Positions 63,732-64,000 of a stretch of 64,000 nt of DNA are shown here, piece by piece; within the stretch, counting starts at the first letter, position 1; each line of letters starts with the position of its first letter. The notes under the pieces were generated by a model. That model saw only the letters and a list, made by a program, of their open reading frames with translations, made no database searches and was not told where the DNA came from. Source of the stretch: Paraburkholderia acidicola. Lineage in GTDB: Bacteria > Pseudomonadota > Gammaproteobacteria > Burkholderiales > Burkholderiaceae. Location: assembly GCF_002362315.1 (NCBI RefSeq), contig NZ_MTZV01000006.1, positions 310,001 to 374,000 on the forward strand, in the 5' to 3' direction. A program made the position numbers and the translations under genes.

Positions 63732-64000
63732 ATGCATCTGCTGCGCACTACGCCGGGCGGTTTTGTCGACGATACAGCGGGCGTTGTCCGGATCGACCAG
63801 CGGCCCGCGGACATCGTGGTACTCAGCTCCGCCGATACCACGCTGTCGCTACTTGCAAGCGTAGTAACGCGGCTCGGCCCGGATTTCCCGAGCGTACGGC
63901 TCGCCAACGTGACCTACCTGCGCCAGCCCGCATCGGTGGATTTCTATGTCGACGACGTGCTGCAACATGCGCGCGTTGTCGTGGTCGACCATCTGGGCGG
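63732..64000 (+). CDS. cobN: cobaltochelatase subunit CobN (partial, runs off the edge)
   Basis: The first 89 codons are present, beginning MHLLRTTPGGFVDDTAGVVR, with later ADIVVLSSADTTLSLLASV and QHARVVVVDHLGG. This is the CobN N-terminus. CobN is the large subunit of the ATP-dependent aerobic cobaltochelatase that inserts cobalt into hydrogenobyrinate diamide. It lies six bases after cobW in the same operon under the plus-strand riboswitch. Confidence 0.9.
   Translation, partial: MHLLRTTPGGFVDDTAGVVRIDQRPADIVVLSSADTTLSLLASVVTRLGPDFPSVRLANVTYLRQPASVDFYVDDVLQHARVVVVDHLG

Overview
The window is GC-rich DNA with the look of a Burkholderiaceae chromosome, most likely Paraburkholderia or a close relative. 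Pointers are a trimeric porin_4 porin, small DUF3331 and DUF4148 proteins, a family I.2 lipase with its foldase, an AcnD/PrpF-type methylcitrate locus with a sigma-54 PrpR, and a CobN-type aerobic cobalamin locus. Species cannot be fixed from sequence alone. I see no rRNA, tRNA, CRISPR array, insertion sequence or prophage. Most of it reads as ordinary chromosomal metabolism with a few accessory islands.

Layout. 0-12.6 kb: a gamma-butyrobetaine-hydroxylase-like dioxygenase, a Sel1 lipoprotein with a strikingly aromatic tail, a CsgG-like lipoprotein, an AI-2E permease, an OpgC-type acyltransferase, a porin, a decayed toxin-antitoxin pair, a divergent LysR/aldo-keto reductase pair, a DUF3465-like protein and an NlpD-like LysM/M23 lipoprotein. 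12.6-21 kb: the methylcitrate (propionate) cluster prpB-prpC-acnD-prpF on the minus strand with divergent prpR. A sigma-54 -24/-12 promoter and an upstream inverted-repeat PrpR-type enhancer can be read directly. 21-31.2 kb: an Asp-nucleophile alpha/beta hydrolase, a large TonB-dependent receptor, and a complete Yej-type peptide ABC importer (SBP, two permeases, double ATPase).

31-45 kb: an IorAB-like molybdenum hydroxylase with a triheme cytochrome c, a proline-rich repeat protein carrying PPxY- and SH3-ligand-like motifs, two amino-acid ABC permeases without ATPase or binding protein, a Xre/RES toxin-antitoxin pair with a readable promoter and operator repeats, a GcvA-like LysR regulator, a ChaA antiporter, an acyl-CoA dehydrogenase, a BON protein and a 3-methyladenine DNA glycosylase. 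45-58.7 kb: DUF4148 and CBS proteins, RibA, an NmrA-like protein with divergent AraC regulator, lipase LipA with foldase LipB, a 1.1-kb gene-poor AT-rich stretch with a repeated 10-mer, a hypothetical gene, and a four-gene envelope-sensing operon (OmpR-type regulator, LysM/FecR protein, CHASE2 histidine kinase, DUF4136-like lipoprotein).

58.7-64 kb is a cobalamin island: bluB-cobB-cobO-cobE on the minus strand and cobW-cobN on the plus strand. Each arm has its own cobalamin riboswitch. The two riboswitches face away from each other and begin with the same 19-nt sequence, so vitamin B12 should control both arms. cobN runs off the right edge.
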